Of a DNA stretch of 64,000 nucleotides, positions 1 through 7,374 are shown piece by piece. The notes under the pieces were generated by a model that did no database searches, was not told the origin of the DNA, and saw nothing but the letters and a program-made list of their open reading frames with translations. The stretch spans positions 1-64,000 of the forward strand of contig CADDZF010000001.1 of NCBI GenBank assembly GCA_902812445.1, in the 5' to 3' direction. The DNA comes from Methylococcaceae bacterium (GTDB taxonomy: Bacteria > Pseudomonadota > Gammaproteobacteria > Methylococcales > Methylococcaceae). Position 1 is the stretch's first letter, and the number at the start of each line of letters is the position of its first letter. The position numbers and the translations under genes were made by a program.

Positions 1-114
1 ATCGACGCTCTGGAGGATCACTTGGAAGACAGCTTGAGAACGCTGGAAAACGACCACGGCCGAGTCCATTCGATCGTCGCTTGGCCATGGATCATAGATT
101 CACTTCAGAATTAG
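1..114 (+). CDS. C-terminal tail of a gene entering from the left, possibly an IS630-type transposase
   Basis: Frame 1 is open from the first base to a TAG at 112-114 and encodes 37 residues. The end has the pattern SIVAWPWIIDSLQN. From memory, this resembles the extreme C-terminus of IS630-family transposases, where a Ser-Ile/Leu-x-x-W-x-(F/W)-I-x-x-(A/S)-L pattern is common. The catalytic DDE residues lie outside the window, so the family call is tentative. It faces the 3' end of dnaE2, only 16 bases away. Confidence 0.35.
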   Translation: MDALEDHLEDSLRTLENDHGRVHSIVAWPWIIDSLQN

Positions 115-130
115 AAATGGAATTAGGGGT

Positions 131-3100
131 TCAGCAAAAATCCCGCGCCTGGGTACTCAGTCCGCCCAACAGCTTTGAATGATCGATCAGCCGCCGTGCC
201 AGCACGTGGATCACTTCCCCATCCCGCTGTACTTCACCCCTGACGCCCAAGAGGCGAGCGGTCAGCACCTCGCGCCGCTGCCGCTCGACCAGTCGGCTCC
301 AGACGATGAGATTCAGGTCGCCGGTCTCATCTTCCAGAGTGATGAACACCACGCCGGTCGCCGTGCCGGGGCGCTGGCGCGTGATCACCAGGCCCGCCGC
401 GCGCACGGAGTGGCCTTGCGGCAAAGCGCGTACCTCGGCCGCCGTCACGTAGCCCCGCTTCGCGAAGCGCGCTCGCAGCAGCGCGAGCGGATGTCGTCTG
501 AGCGTCAGTCGCAGGCTCGCATAGTCTGCCGTGATCGCCTCGGCTTCAGTGGGCCGCCGCAGTAACGGCGATCCTTCCACGATTCGATCCTCGGCAAACA
601 GGGGCGACGGCGCTTCGATTCCCGCAATCGCCCACAGTGCCTGATGGCGATGTCCGGCAAGACTGGACAGCGCATCGGCGGCGGCCAGCGACGCGAGATC
701 CCGACGGTCGAGACGGGCGCGCTGGGTGAGTTCCTGGATATCGGCAAACGGCGCTTCCGCCCGCGCCGCGACCAATCGCTCGGCGCCGGCCGTGGATAGT
801 CCTTTGACCTGACGCAGGCCGAGGCGGAGTGCCAGCTGGCCAGCCTTATCTCTCTCCAGCGTGCAGTCCCAGTGGCTGACGCACGCGTCCACCGGCCGCA
901 CCTCGACGCCGTGGCGCCGGGCGTCCTGGACCAGTTGCGCGGGCGCGTAGAAACCCATGGGCTGACTGTTCAAAAGGGCGCAGGTGAATGCCGCCGGCTC
1001 GTGCCGTTTCAGCCAGGCAGAGACATAAACCAGGAGTGCGAAGGAGGCCGAATGGCTTTCCGGAAAGCCATACTCGCCGAAGCCCCGGATCTGCTCGATC
1101 ATCTTTTGCGCGAAGTCGTCCGTATAGCCGCGTTCGCGCAGGCCATCCAGCAATCGCCCTTCGAACGCGGCAAGTCCGCCCTTGCGCCGCCACGCCGCCA
1201 TGGAGCGCCGCAGCCGGTCGGCTTCGCCCGAACTGAAACCGGCGGCGACCATGGCGAGCTGCATCACCTGTTCCTGGAACACCGGCACGCCCAGCGTCCG
1301 CTCCAGCACGCGTTTCACTTCAGCGCTCGGATAACTGACGGGCTCCCGCCCTTGCCGCCGCGCGAGATACGGGTGCACCACGCCGCCCTGGATCGGCCCC
1401 GGACGGATCAGCGCTATTTCGATCACCAAATCGTAGTAGCAACGGGGTCTCAGCTTGGGCAGCATGGCCATCTGGGCGCGCGATTCGATCTGGAACACGC
1501 CCCTCGTGTCGGCCTCGCCGATCATGGCGTACACCGCCGGGTCTTCCGGCGGAACGTCCTCGAGCCGCAGCGCTGCATCGCGCCGCTGGCTCACCAGCGC
1601 CAGCGCCTTGCGGATGGCTGTCAGCATGCCGAGCGCCAGCACGTCCACTTTCAGTAGACCCAGCGCATCCAGATCATCCTTGTCCCACTGGATCACCGTT
1701 CGCTCCGGCATCGCGGCATTCTCGATCGGGCACAGCCGGGTCAAGGGGCCGCGGGCAATCACCAAGCCGCCGGTGTGCTGGGAAAGGTGACGGGGAAAGC
1801 CGACCAGCACGCTCACGAGCTCGGCGAGGCGTTGCAGAATCGGATAGGCCGGATCAAAGCCAATCTCCCGCAGTCGCGCCGGCAAGACCTGCTGACCGTC
1901 CCACCCCGCCATCGAGCGGGCCAGCCGGTCCACCTGATCGGGCGGCAGCCCCAATGCCTTGGCGACATCCCGAATGGCGCTGCGGGGCTTGTAGGTGATC
2001 ACCGCGGCGGTGAGGGCGGCACGATCGCGGCCATATTTGGCATAGATATACTGGATCACCTCTTCGCGGCGTTCGTGCTCGAAATCAACGTCGATGTCGG
2101 GCGGCTCCCTGCGTTCCCGGGAGATGAAGCGCTCGAACAGCAGGGCCATGCGATCGGGATCCACTTCGGTGATGTGCAGGCAGTAACACACTGCCGAATT
2201 GGCCGCCGATCCGCGCCCCTGGCAGAGAATACCGCGCGCACGGGCGAAGGCGACGATATCGTACACGGTGAGGAAATACGGCTCATAGGCCAGTTCAGCG
2301 ATGAGAGCGAGCTCATGTTCGAGCTGGCCGCGGACACGGGCTGGCACGCCGTTTGGAAAGCGCTCGCTGGCGCCTTTTTCGGTCAGGCGGCGGAGATACG
2401 TGGCGGGGGTTTCGCCGGCCGGGACGATCTCCTCCGGGTATTCATAGCGCAGCACGTCCAGCGAGAAGCGGCATCGCGATGAGACGCGCAAGGTTTCCGC
2501 CAACAGTTCCGGCGGATAGATGCGCCGCAGGTGCTCGAGCGGACGCAGGTGCCGCTCGCCGTTGGAGTAGAGCGCATGCCCCGCCCTCTGCACGGTGGTG
2601 TGCAGACGAATGGCGGTCAAGGTATCCTGCAGCGGACGGCGCGTCCGCAGGTGCATGTGCACGTCTCCGGCCGCGACCAGCGGAAGTCCGCCTTCCCGAC
2701 CGATCCGTTCGAGCCCGCGCAGGCGCTCGCCATCACGTCCGTCGCGCAGCAATTCCACCGCGATCCAAGCGCGCTGCGGGAACCGTTCCGCGAGCCAGCG
2801 GGCCTGTTCGCTCCAGCTTTCGACGGGAAATTCCCCGGGCGGATCGTACGGCCGCGGCAGCCACAGCGCAAGGCACTGCTCGAGTCCCTGAGCCAGATCG
2901 TCCCGCGCCAATCGGTAAGCGCCCTTCTCAGCCCGCCGCCGACCTTTCGAAATGACTTCGGATAGATAGCCGTAACCCTCGCGGTCCATCGCCAGCAACA
3001 CCAGCGAAGGTCCTTCGGCTAGCGTGATCTCCGTTCCGATGATCAGCGCGAGACCGCAATCCTTCGCGGCGGCGTGCGCGCGCACGACCCCGGCCAGCGA

Positions 3101-3244
3101 GCACTCGTCGGTGAGGGCGAGCGCCGCGTAGCCGAGCGCCTTCGCTTGAAGAACCAGTTCCTCGGGGTGGGAGGCGCCGCGCAGAAAGCTGAAATTGGAG
3201 ACGCAGTGCAGTTCGGCATAGTCGGCAAGCCTTGCGCCGGACAT
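131..3244 (-). CDS. dnaE2: Error-prone DNA polymerase III alpha subunit DnaE2/ImuC
   Basis: This C-family polymerase is the catalytic subunit of the ImuA-ImuB-DnaE2 mutasome, which carries out damage-induced translesion synthesis. It has 1037 residues, shorter than replicative DnaE (about 1160) and typical of DnaE2. An N-terminal PHP domain (ELHCVSNFSFLRGASHPEEL) is followed by the polymerase core with the catalytic PDIDVDFEHERR segment and GRGSAANSAVCYCL. A late SHSASFALLVY segment and a C-terminal OB-fold follow (VFITLEDETGDLNLIVW). I chose the ATG at 3244, preceded by GAGG. A TTG at 3256 would overlap the imuB stop. It is the last gene of the minus-strand operon 6202-131. Confidence 0.95.
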   Translation of the reverse strand: MSGARLADYAELHCVSNFSFLRGASHPEELVLQAKALGYAALALTDECSLAGVVRAHAAAKDCGLALIIGTEITLAEGPSLVLLAMDREGYGYLSEVISKGRRRAEKGAYRLARDDLAQGLEQCLALWLPRPYDPPGEFPVESWSEQARWLAERFPQRAWIAVELLRDGRDGERLRGLERIGREGGLPLVAAGDVHMHLRTRRPLQDTLTAIRLHTTVQRAGHALYSNGERHLRPLEHLRRIYPPELLAETLRVSSRCRFSLDVLRYEYPEEIVPAGETPATYLRRLTEKGASERFPNGVPARVRGQLEHELALIAELAYEPYFLTVYDIVAFARARGILCQGRGSAANSAVCYCLHITEVDPDRMALLFERFISRERREPPDIDVDFEHERREEVIQYIYAKYGRDRAALTAAVITYKPRSAIRDVAKALGLPPDQVDRLARSMAGWDGQQVLPARLREIGFDPAYPILQRLAELVSVLVGFPRHLSQHTGGLVIARGPLTRLCPIENAAMPERTVIQWDKDDLDALGLLKVDVLALGMLTAIRKALALVSQRRDAALRLEDVPPEDPAVYAMIGEADTRGVFQIESRAQMAMLPKLRPRCYYDLVIEIALIRPGPIQGGVVHPYLARRQGREPVSYPSAEVKRVLERTLGVPVFQEQVMQLAMVAAGFSSGEADRLRRSMAAWRRKGGLAAFEGRLLDGLRERGYTDDFAQKMIEQIRGFGEYGFPESHSASFALLVYVSAWLKRHEPAAFTCALLNSQPMGFYAPAQLVQDARRHGVEVRPVDACVSHWDCTLERDKAGQLALRLGLRQVKGLSTAGAERLVAARAEAPFADIQELTQRARLDRRDLASLAAADALSSLAGHRHQALWAIAGIEAPSPLFAEDRIVEGSPLLRRPTEAEAITADYASLRLTLRRHPLALLRARFAKRGYVTAAEVRALPQGHSVRAAGLVITRQRPGTATGVVFITLEDETGDLNLIVWSRLVERQRREVLTARLLGVRGEVQRDGEVIHVLARRLIDHSKLLGGLSTQARDFC

Positions 3245-3252
3245 GCGCTGCC

Positions 3253-4677
3253 TCAATCGAACAGGCCGTGCAGGAACCAGCGGCCGCTATTGCGCTCGCG
3301 GAAAACCCACCAGCGTACTCCCCTGGCGTCCGTGGCGATGAAGTAATCGCGGGCGATGCCACCGTCCCACCAGCCGCTCTCAATGCATTCGCGGCTTCCG
3401 CTAAAGACGAGCGTTCCGTTCAGACACGGCCGTCCGTCACGCGAGGCAAGCGGCCGCGGCGCCGGCAACAGCCACAGCGGTCGTCGGGCCCAGGCCGGGG
3501 CGGCGCTCGCCTCGCCCGGTGAACAGAAGCGGAAGGCGCACTCGGGGCGATAGTCGGCGACCAGCTTCAGTCCGCGTACCGCCTCCTCGCCCAGCCGAGC
3601 GCGCAGCCGCTCGATCAGCGCCTCACCGCTTTCCCGCATCGTCCGCTTCGCGCTATCCAGAAGCTCGCCCTGGACGCTGGCTACAGGGAGGATGGCGCCG
3701 GCGATCAGGACAAGAGCCTGCACCGGCGCCGGTAACACCAGGCGCGTCAGACGCTCGCGCAGCAGGCGGCCAAAGCGCTCGGCATCCCGACCGGGCTCGA
3801 TGCATCCCAGGGTGAAGCGGGTCGGCGAGGCGCCAGGATGAGCCAGGCTCCACGTCAACCGCTGCACGCCGCCCTCACGGGCGCGCAGGAAACCCTCCAG
3901 TTCCCGCAACAGCCGCTGCGCGGCGAACAGCAGCGCCTCGGTCTGCGCGGTTTGCCGGGGCAATTCCAGCCGCCGCTCGAAGCGGGACGGCGGCGTGTAC
4001 CAGGGCCGTGGATCGGGTTCCCGGCCCAGTGCGCGATCAAGCAGACGGACAAAGCCCGCTCCAAACCGTTTGGTTAGCCCCTCACGCGGCAGCCTGAGGC
4101 AATCGCCGATACACCTCAACCCCATTCCAGCCAGGCTCTGCTCGATTTTCGGGTCCAGCTGCAAATCCGTCAGGGGGAGCCGGCTGAGCGGGCCGATCAG
4201 CGATCGGCCGCCGCGGATGCACACTTCCTCCCCGGCCCTGACGAACAGCGTGGCGGCCAGCGGCGTCGGCGCCAGCGCGAGGCGCGGCCGGTAACCGAGT
4301 GCCCGCACGCCTTCGCGCACGCATTGCAGCAGCGGTTCAGCGCCGCCGAAGAGACGGAGACTGGCGCCGACCTCGAGCAACAGGCCGTCCGGCGGGGACA
4401 GGCTGAGCGCCGGCGTGAACTGACCGCACCAGGTAGCCAGGGCCTCCAGCGCGCGCCGTTCGCAGTCCTCTCGCCGCGCGATGACTTCGATGGAACCCAG
4501 CACGCGGGCGGCGTTCAGGGACATCCCCGGCCGAATGCCGAGCGCGCAGGCTGCTAGATTGGCGAGCAGCACACGCGCTGGCGAGCCGCCGGCATCGATC
4601 ACGCACGGCCCGGGCCGCGCCTCCCAGCCGAGGGCTTCGAAGGGCAGATACGGCAAGCCCAGACTCAGCCACTCCAT
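3253..4677 (-). CDS. imuB: Mutasome protein ImuB (inactive Y-family polymerase homologue)
   Basis: ImuB is the hub of the mutasome. It binds the beta clamp, ImuA and DnaE2 but lacks polymerase activity itself. The 474-residue protein has a Y-family-like palm/little-finger arrangement (SLSPPDGLLLEVGASLRLFGG; RLPLTDLQLDP) without the usual catalytic acidic triad. The C-terminal tail (GWWDGGIARDYFIATD, then RWWVFRER and RWFLHGLFD) is the signature end of this family. The ATG at 4677 has GGGAAG upstream. It lies 31 bases after imuA and 8 bases before the dnaE2 ATG, so the three are almost certainly cotranscribed. Confidence 0.93.
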   Translation of the reverse strand: MEWLSLGLPYLPFEALGWEARPGPCVIDAGGSPARVLLANLAACALGIRPGMSLNAARVLGSIEVIARREDCERRALEALATWCGQFTPALSLSPPDGLLLEVGASLRLFGGAEPLLQCVREGVRALGYRPRLALAPTPLAATLFVRAGEEVCIRGGRSLIGPLSRLPLTDLQLDPKIEQSLAGMGLRCIGDCLRLPREGLTKRFGAGFVRLLDRALGREPDPRPWYTPPSRFERRLELPRQTAQTEALLFAAQRLLRELEGFLRAREGGVQRLTWSLAHPGASPTRFTLGCIEPGRDAERFGRLLRERLTRLVLPAPVQALVLIAGAILPVASVQGELLDSAKRTMRESGEALIERLRARLGEEAVRGLKLVADYRPECAFRFCSPGEASAAPAWARRPLWLLPAPRPLASRDGRPCLNGTLVFSGSRECIESGWWDGGIARDYFIATDARGVRWWVFRERNSGRWFLHGLFD

Positions 4678-4708
4678 TGTTCTTCCCGACAGGGCTCGCC
4701 CACACCGC

Positions 4709-5323
4709 TCACGGATGCCTCAAAGTGAGCGAGGCCGTCCGGCCGCCGCGGCGCTTGACCAGATCGATTACGCCGCCGCGTGCAGCGCTTTTCACGCGCA
4801 GGCGCAAAGCGGCAGGGGAAGCCTCAGTGAGCGCGCGCCCAGGACGGAACAGAATGCCCCAGGCGTCTCCGGTCGCGGCGGCGAGCTGCAGCCGGCGCAA
4901 GTCCCTAAACTCGGCCGTCTCCAGCCAGCTCAGTACGGCGCTGCAGGCGCCGGAGCGTAGCGTCTGCTCGGTAGCCCACAACCGGTCGGTGGGTCGGCCG
5001 CCTGCCTGGATCAGCAGCATACGGGACAGCGCCATGCCGCGCTGGGCCAGCGCGGGTGCATATGGCGTGTAAGACGGATCGACCCAGGCCAGCCAGCGTG
5101 CTTCTTGGCCGAGCCTGACGAGGGCCGGCATCACCAGCGAGAGTGCGCCGCTGCCCTCAGGGCCGACCAGTAGCTCAGTCAAAGCGCCCGAAGGCCAGCC
5201 TTCCGGCAATAAGCCGTCCAGTTCGGCAAGGCCGGTGGGAATGCCGGGAATCGCGGCGCTCGATCTGGTGCCGGCGCGCCAGATGCCATGATGAGCCAAT
5301 TGGGTTTCAAGGCGCTGATCCAT
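4709..5323 (-). CDS. imuA: Mutasome protein ImuA (RecA-like, SulA-related)
   Basis: ImuA is the RecA/SulA-related partner of ImuB and DnaE2 in damage-induced mutagenesis. The 204-residue protein opens with IPGIPTGLAELDGLLPEGWPSGALTEL, the RecA-like entry. A glycine loop follows, GPEGSGALSL, in which the Walker-A lysine is replaced by alanine, so ATP hydrolysis is unlikely. It is the second or third gene of the operon, after the S24 repressor and the 45-aa ORF and ahead of imuB. Regulation is expected from the operator at 5549-5564. Confidence 0.9.
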   Translation of the reverse strand: MDQRLETQLAHHGIWRAGTRSSAAIPGIPTGLAELDGLLPEGWPSGALTELLVGPEGSGALSLVMPALVRLGQEARWLAWVDPSYTPYAPALAQRGMALSRMLLIQAGGRPTDRLWATEQTLRSGACSAVLSWLETAEFRDLRRLQLAAATGDAWGILFRPGRALTEASPAALRLRVKSAARGGVIDLVKRRGGRTASLTLRHP

Positions 5324-5369
5324 ATCGGAAACGGGCGCTTGAACAGCGGTTGCCCCTGAGGTGTTCCCT

Positions 5370-5507
5370 TCACCATACCCGGAGCCGGGCTAGCCGGCTG
5401 ATTTCAGCTTTGGCGCGTTTGAGCGAGCGGGCGCGCTGTTTCTGCGCCGTCCTTCGATCCCAATAAGCGTTCAGTTGTTCGAGGCGAAGGATGAGTTTCT
5501 CGAGCAT
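5370..5507 (-). CDS. Small basic helical protein (45 aa) inside the mutasome operon
   Basis: The ORF begins with ATG at 5507, eight bases after a strong GAGGAG ribosome-binding site. This and its position between the repressor gene and imuA argue that it is translated. The protein has 45 residues (MLEKLILRLEQLNAYWDRRT at the N-terminus, then an Arg/Lys-rich helix ending ARLRVW). It has no membrane segment or cysteine, is strongly basic and probably forms one amphipathic helix or coiled coil. I do not recognise a family. It could be an accessory of the mutasome, an SOS checkpoint peptide or a nucleic-acid binder. A longer in-frame start at 5588 would run through the operator and lacks a ribosome-binding site. 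Confidence 0.6.
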   Translation of the reverse strand: MLEKLILRLEQLNAYWDRRTAQKQRARSLKRAKAEISRLARLRVW

Positions 5508-5548
5508 GGCGGATCTCCTCAAAGGTAGACAATCAAACCACAGCAATA

Positions 5549-5564
5549 GACTACTTTTGTAGTC
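5549..5564. promoter_or_regulatory. Palindromic operator copy 2 (GACTA-N6-TAGTC) before the small ORF and imuA
   Basis: A perfect 5+5 dyad, GACTA CTTTTG TAGTC, sits 41 bases upstream of the small ORF and just downstream of the repressor gene. The same half-sites with the same 6-base spacer occur at 6228-6243. Two identical dyads flanking a LexA-like repressor gene strongly suggest that this is the repressor's binding site, giving imuAB-dnaE2 an internal regulated promoter. Confidence 0.7.
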
Positions 5565-5584
5565 ATAGCGAGCAAAAAAAGCTT

Positions 5585-6202
5585 TCAATCGAAATCCATG
5601 ACCATTTGCCGCACCACGCCGCAGACCGTCGCGCTCTGCTTCACCTCCATGATGGGATAGCGCGGATTGAGCGGCTTCAGATAACGCGTGCCGCCGTCGA
5701 TCACCAGTTGCTTGAAGGTGGCCTGCTCGGCCTCGTCCAGGCGCACCACCACGAAGCTGCCATGATGCGGCTCGAGCGCCGGATCGACGATGATGATGCT
5801 GCCGTTCGGGAATACCGGTTCCATGCTGTCCCCCTGCACCCGCAAGGCATAGGCGTGGACGCCGACCCGGCGAGTGACGGGAACGAAATGGTCATCCGCG
5901 CCGGGCGGATAGGGATCGACCACTTCCCGCCACTGCCCCGCCGCGACCCAGGAGATCAGCGGCACCTGCGCCAGGATGTCCGGTCCCTCGACCACGTTGC
6001 GATCCGTGCCCTGGCCGGTAGCCAGCCAGCGGGCATCGACGCGCAGCGCCGCCGCCAGCGGGAAGATTTCCGTGGTCGATTCGATCAGGCCGTTCTCCAG
6101 TTTGGAAATCAGTTGCTGGCTCAAACCGGAGTGCCGGGCGAGCGCTCGCTGGCTCAGCCGTACCTGTTGCCGCGCCCTTTTGAGCCGTTGACCCAGCGTC
6201 AT
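5585..6202 (-). CDS. LexA-like autocleaving repressor (XRE HTH + S24 peptidase)
   Basis: This 205-residue protein has an N-terminal XRE-type helix-turn-helix (about residues 5-58: RLKRARQQVRLSQRALARHS) and a C-terminal S24 peptidase domain. Visible catalytic features are the Ser in RVQGDSMEPVF and the Lys in ATFKQLV. The probable self-cleavage Ala-Gly is in SWVAAGQW. Such proteins repress DNA-damage genes and inactivate themselves when activated RecA is present. The HTH resembles phage CI/HdiR-type repressors more than canonical LexA. It is the first gene of the mutasome operon, and its -10 element is covered by the operator at 6228-6243, implying autoregulation. Confidence 0.9.
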   Translation of the reverse strand: MTLGQRLKRARQQVRLSQRALARHSGLSQQLISKLENGLIESTTEIFPLAAALRVDARWLATGQGTDRNVVEGPDILAQVPLISWVAAGQWREVVDPYPPGADDHFVPVTRRVGVHAYALRVQGDSMEPVFPNGSIIIVDPALEPHHGSFVVVRLDEAEQATFKQLVIDGGTRYLKPLNPRYPIMEVKQSATVCGVVRQMVMDFD

Positions 6203-6227
6203 AATCTTGTCCGTTAAACCCTCTATT

Positions 6228-6264
6228 GACTAATATAATAGTCATTTGTGACGCCGGGCGTCAA
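6228..6264 (-). promoter_or_regulatory. Mutasome operon promoter with operator copy 1
   Basis: On the minus strand a -35 TTGACG (6264-6259) is followed by 18 bases and a -10 TATTAT (6240-6235). The dyad GACTA-N6-TAGTC (6228-6243) covers the -10 exactly. It shares half-sites and spacer length with the dyad at 5549-5564. Bound repressor would block RNA polymerase, which fits an autoregulated SOS repressor. Confidence 0.7.
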
Positions 6265-6373
6265 GGGTTTTAACTGCAGCAGACCGTTTTTACTCGCTGC
6301 ATGGCTCATCCCGTTCCCGCGTTGGCTGATTCGCGGTATGCTCAAAAACACACACGTCATCGGGAACATTGGA

Positions 6374-7282
6374 ATGTTTTCTTTACCGCGCGTCTGTCGC
6401 AGAGGCGGCATTTCTCTGACCGCTATCTGGTACTATCCGCAACGCTTCTTGAGCCGCCCGCGGCTCTTCTGCGCCGGAATCTTTTGGCTGGGGTTGATGG
6501 CGCACGCATTGGCTTCCGATCCCAGCGCATCGACCGAAGTCCTGCTCGATCGAATCATCGCAGCGCCCCATCGCGCTCCGGCTGACCGGCAGCGCGACCG
6601 CTATCGTCATCCGAAGGAAACGCTCTCATTCTTTCGCGTACGCGAAAACATGACCGTGGTCGAAGTCTGGCCGGGTCGCGGCTGGTACACCGAAATCCTG
6701 GCGCCGTTCCTGCGCGATTCGGGGAAGCTGTATGCGGCAGGTTTCGTTAGAGGCTCATCCGATGTCGCCGATTATCCAACAGCAACCCAAGAGGCGTTTG
6801 AACAAAAGCTCAGGCAACAGCCCGAGATCTATGATCGCGTCATGATCACGGCTTTTTCACCACCCCGCCTTAGCGAGATCGCGCCCAAAGGTTCCGTCGA
6901 CCGGGTGCTGACCTTCCGCAACGTTCATAACTGGCTGTCGCAAGGCCTTGCCGAAAGCTCGTTCCGAGCGTTCTACGAAGTCCTCAAGCCCGACGGCATA
7001 CTGGGAGTGGTGGAGCATCGGGCCTTCGACGGGACGCCGTTGTGCCGGCAGATCGAGACCGGATACGTGACCGAGAGACAAGTGATCGAACTCGCCCGCA
7101 ACGCGGGATTCGCACTGATCGGAAAGTCTGAAGTCAACGCCAATCCGAAGGATACGAAGGATCATCCGGGGGGCGTTTGGGCCTTGCCTCCCACCCTGCG
7201 TTGGGGATCGGTCGATGAGGGGAAATACCGCGCGATCGGCGAATCGGATCGTATGACGCTCGCGTTCGCCAAGCAACGGTAG
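6374..7282 (+). CDS. Predicted exported SAM-methyltransferase-like protein (COG4798 type)
   Basis: About 302 residues from the ATG at 6374. The frame is open from a GTG at 6248, and a TTG at 6449 would give a neater signal peptide, so the start is uncertain. A hydrophobic segment, FCAGIFWLGLMAHALA, precedes the mature part, suggesting periplasmic export. The methyltransferase fold is seen in VVEVWPGRGWYTEIL (motif I, with W and P where most enzymes have an acidic residue and glycines), followed by VDRVLTFRNVHNWL and EVLKPDGILGVVEHRA. From memory it resembles the 'predicted methyltransferase' COG4798 family of unknown substrate. It is divergent from the mutasome promoter. Confidence 0.75.
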   Translation: MFSLPRVCRRGGISLTAIWYYPQRFLSRPRLFCAGIFWLGLMAHALASDPSASTEVLLDRIIAAPHRAPADRQRDRYRHPKETLSFFRVRENMTVVEVWPGRGWYTEILAPFLRDSGKLYAAGFVRGSSDVADYPTATQEAFEQKLRQQPEIYDRVMITAFSPPRLSEIAPKGSVDRVLTFRNVHNWLSQGLAESSFRAFYEVLKPDGILGVVEHRAFDGTPLCRQIETGYVTERQVIELARNAGFALIGKSEVNANPKDTKDHPGGVWALPPTLRWGSVDEGKYRAIGESDRMTLAFAKQR

Positions 7283-7374
7283 CGATCCGCTGGAGGTACT
7301 GTTCCAAGCCGTCTGACGGGATCATCAGCAGGCGCCGCGCGGTGCCGTGTTATCGGGCGCTTGGAGCCTCTGTA

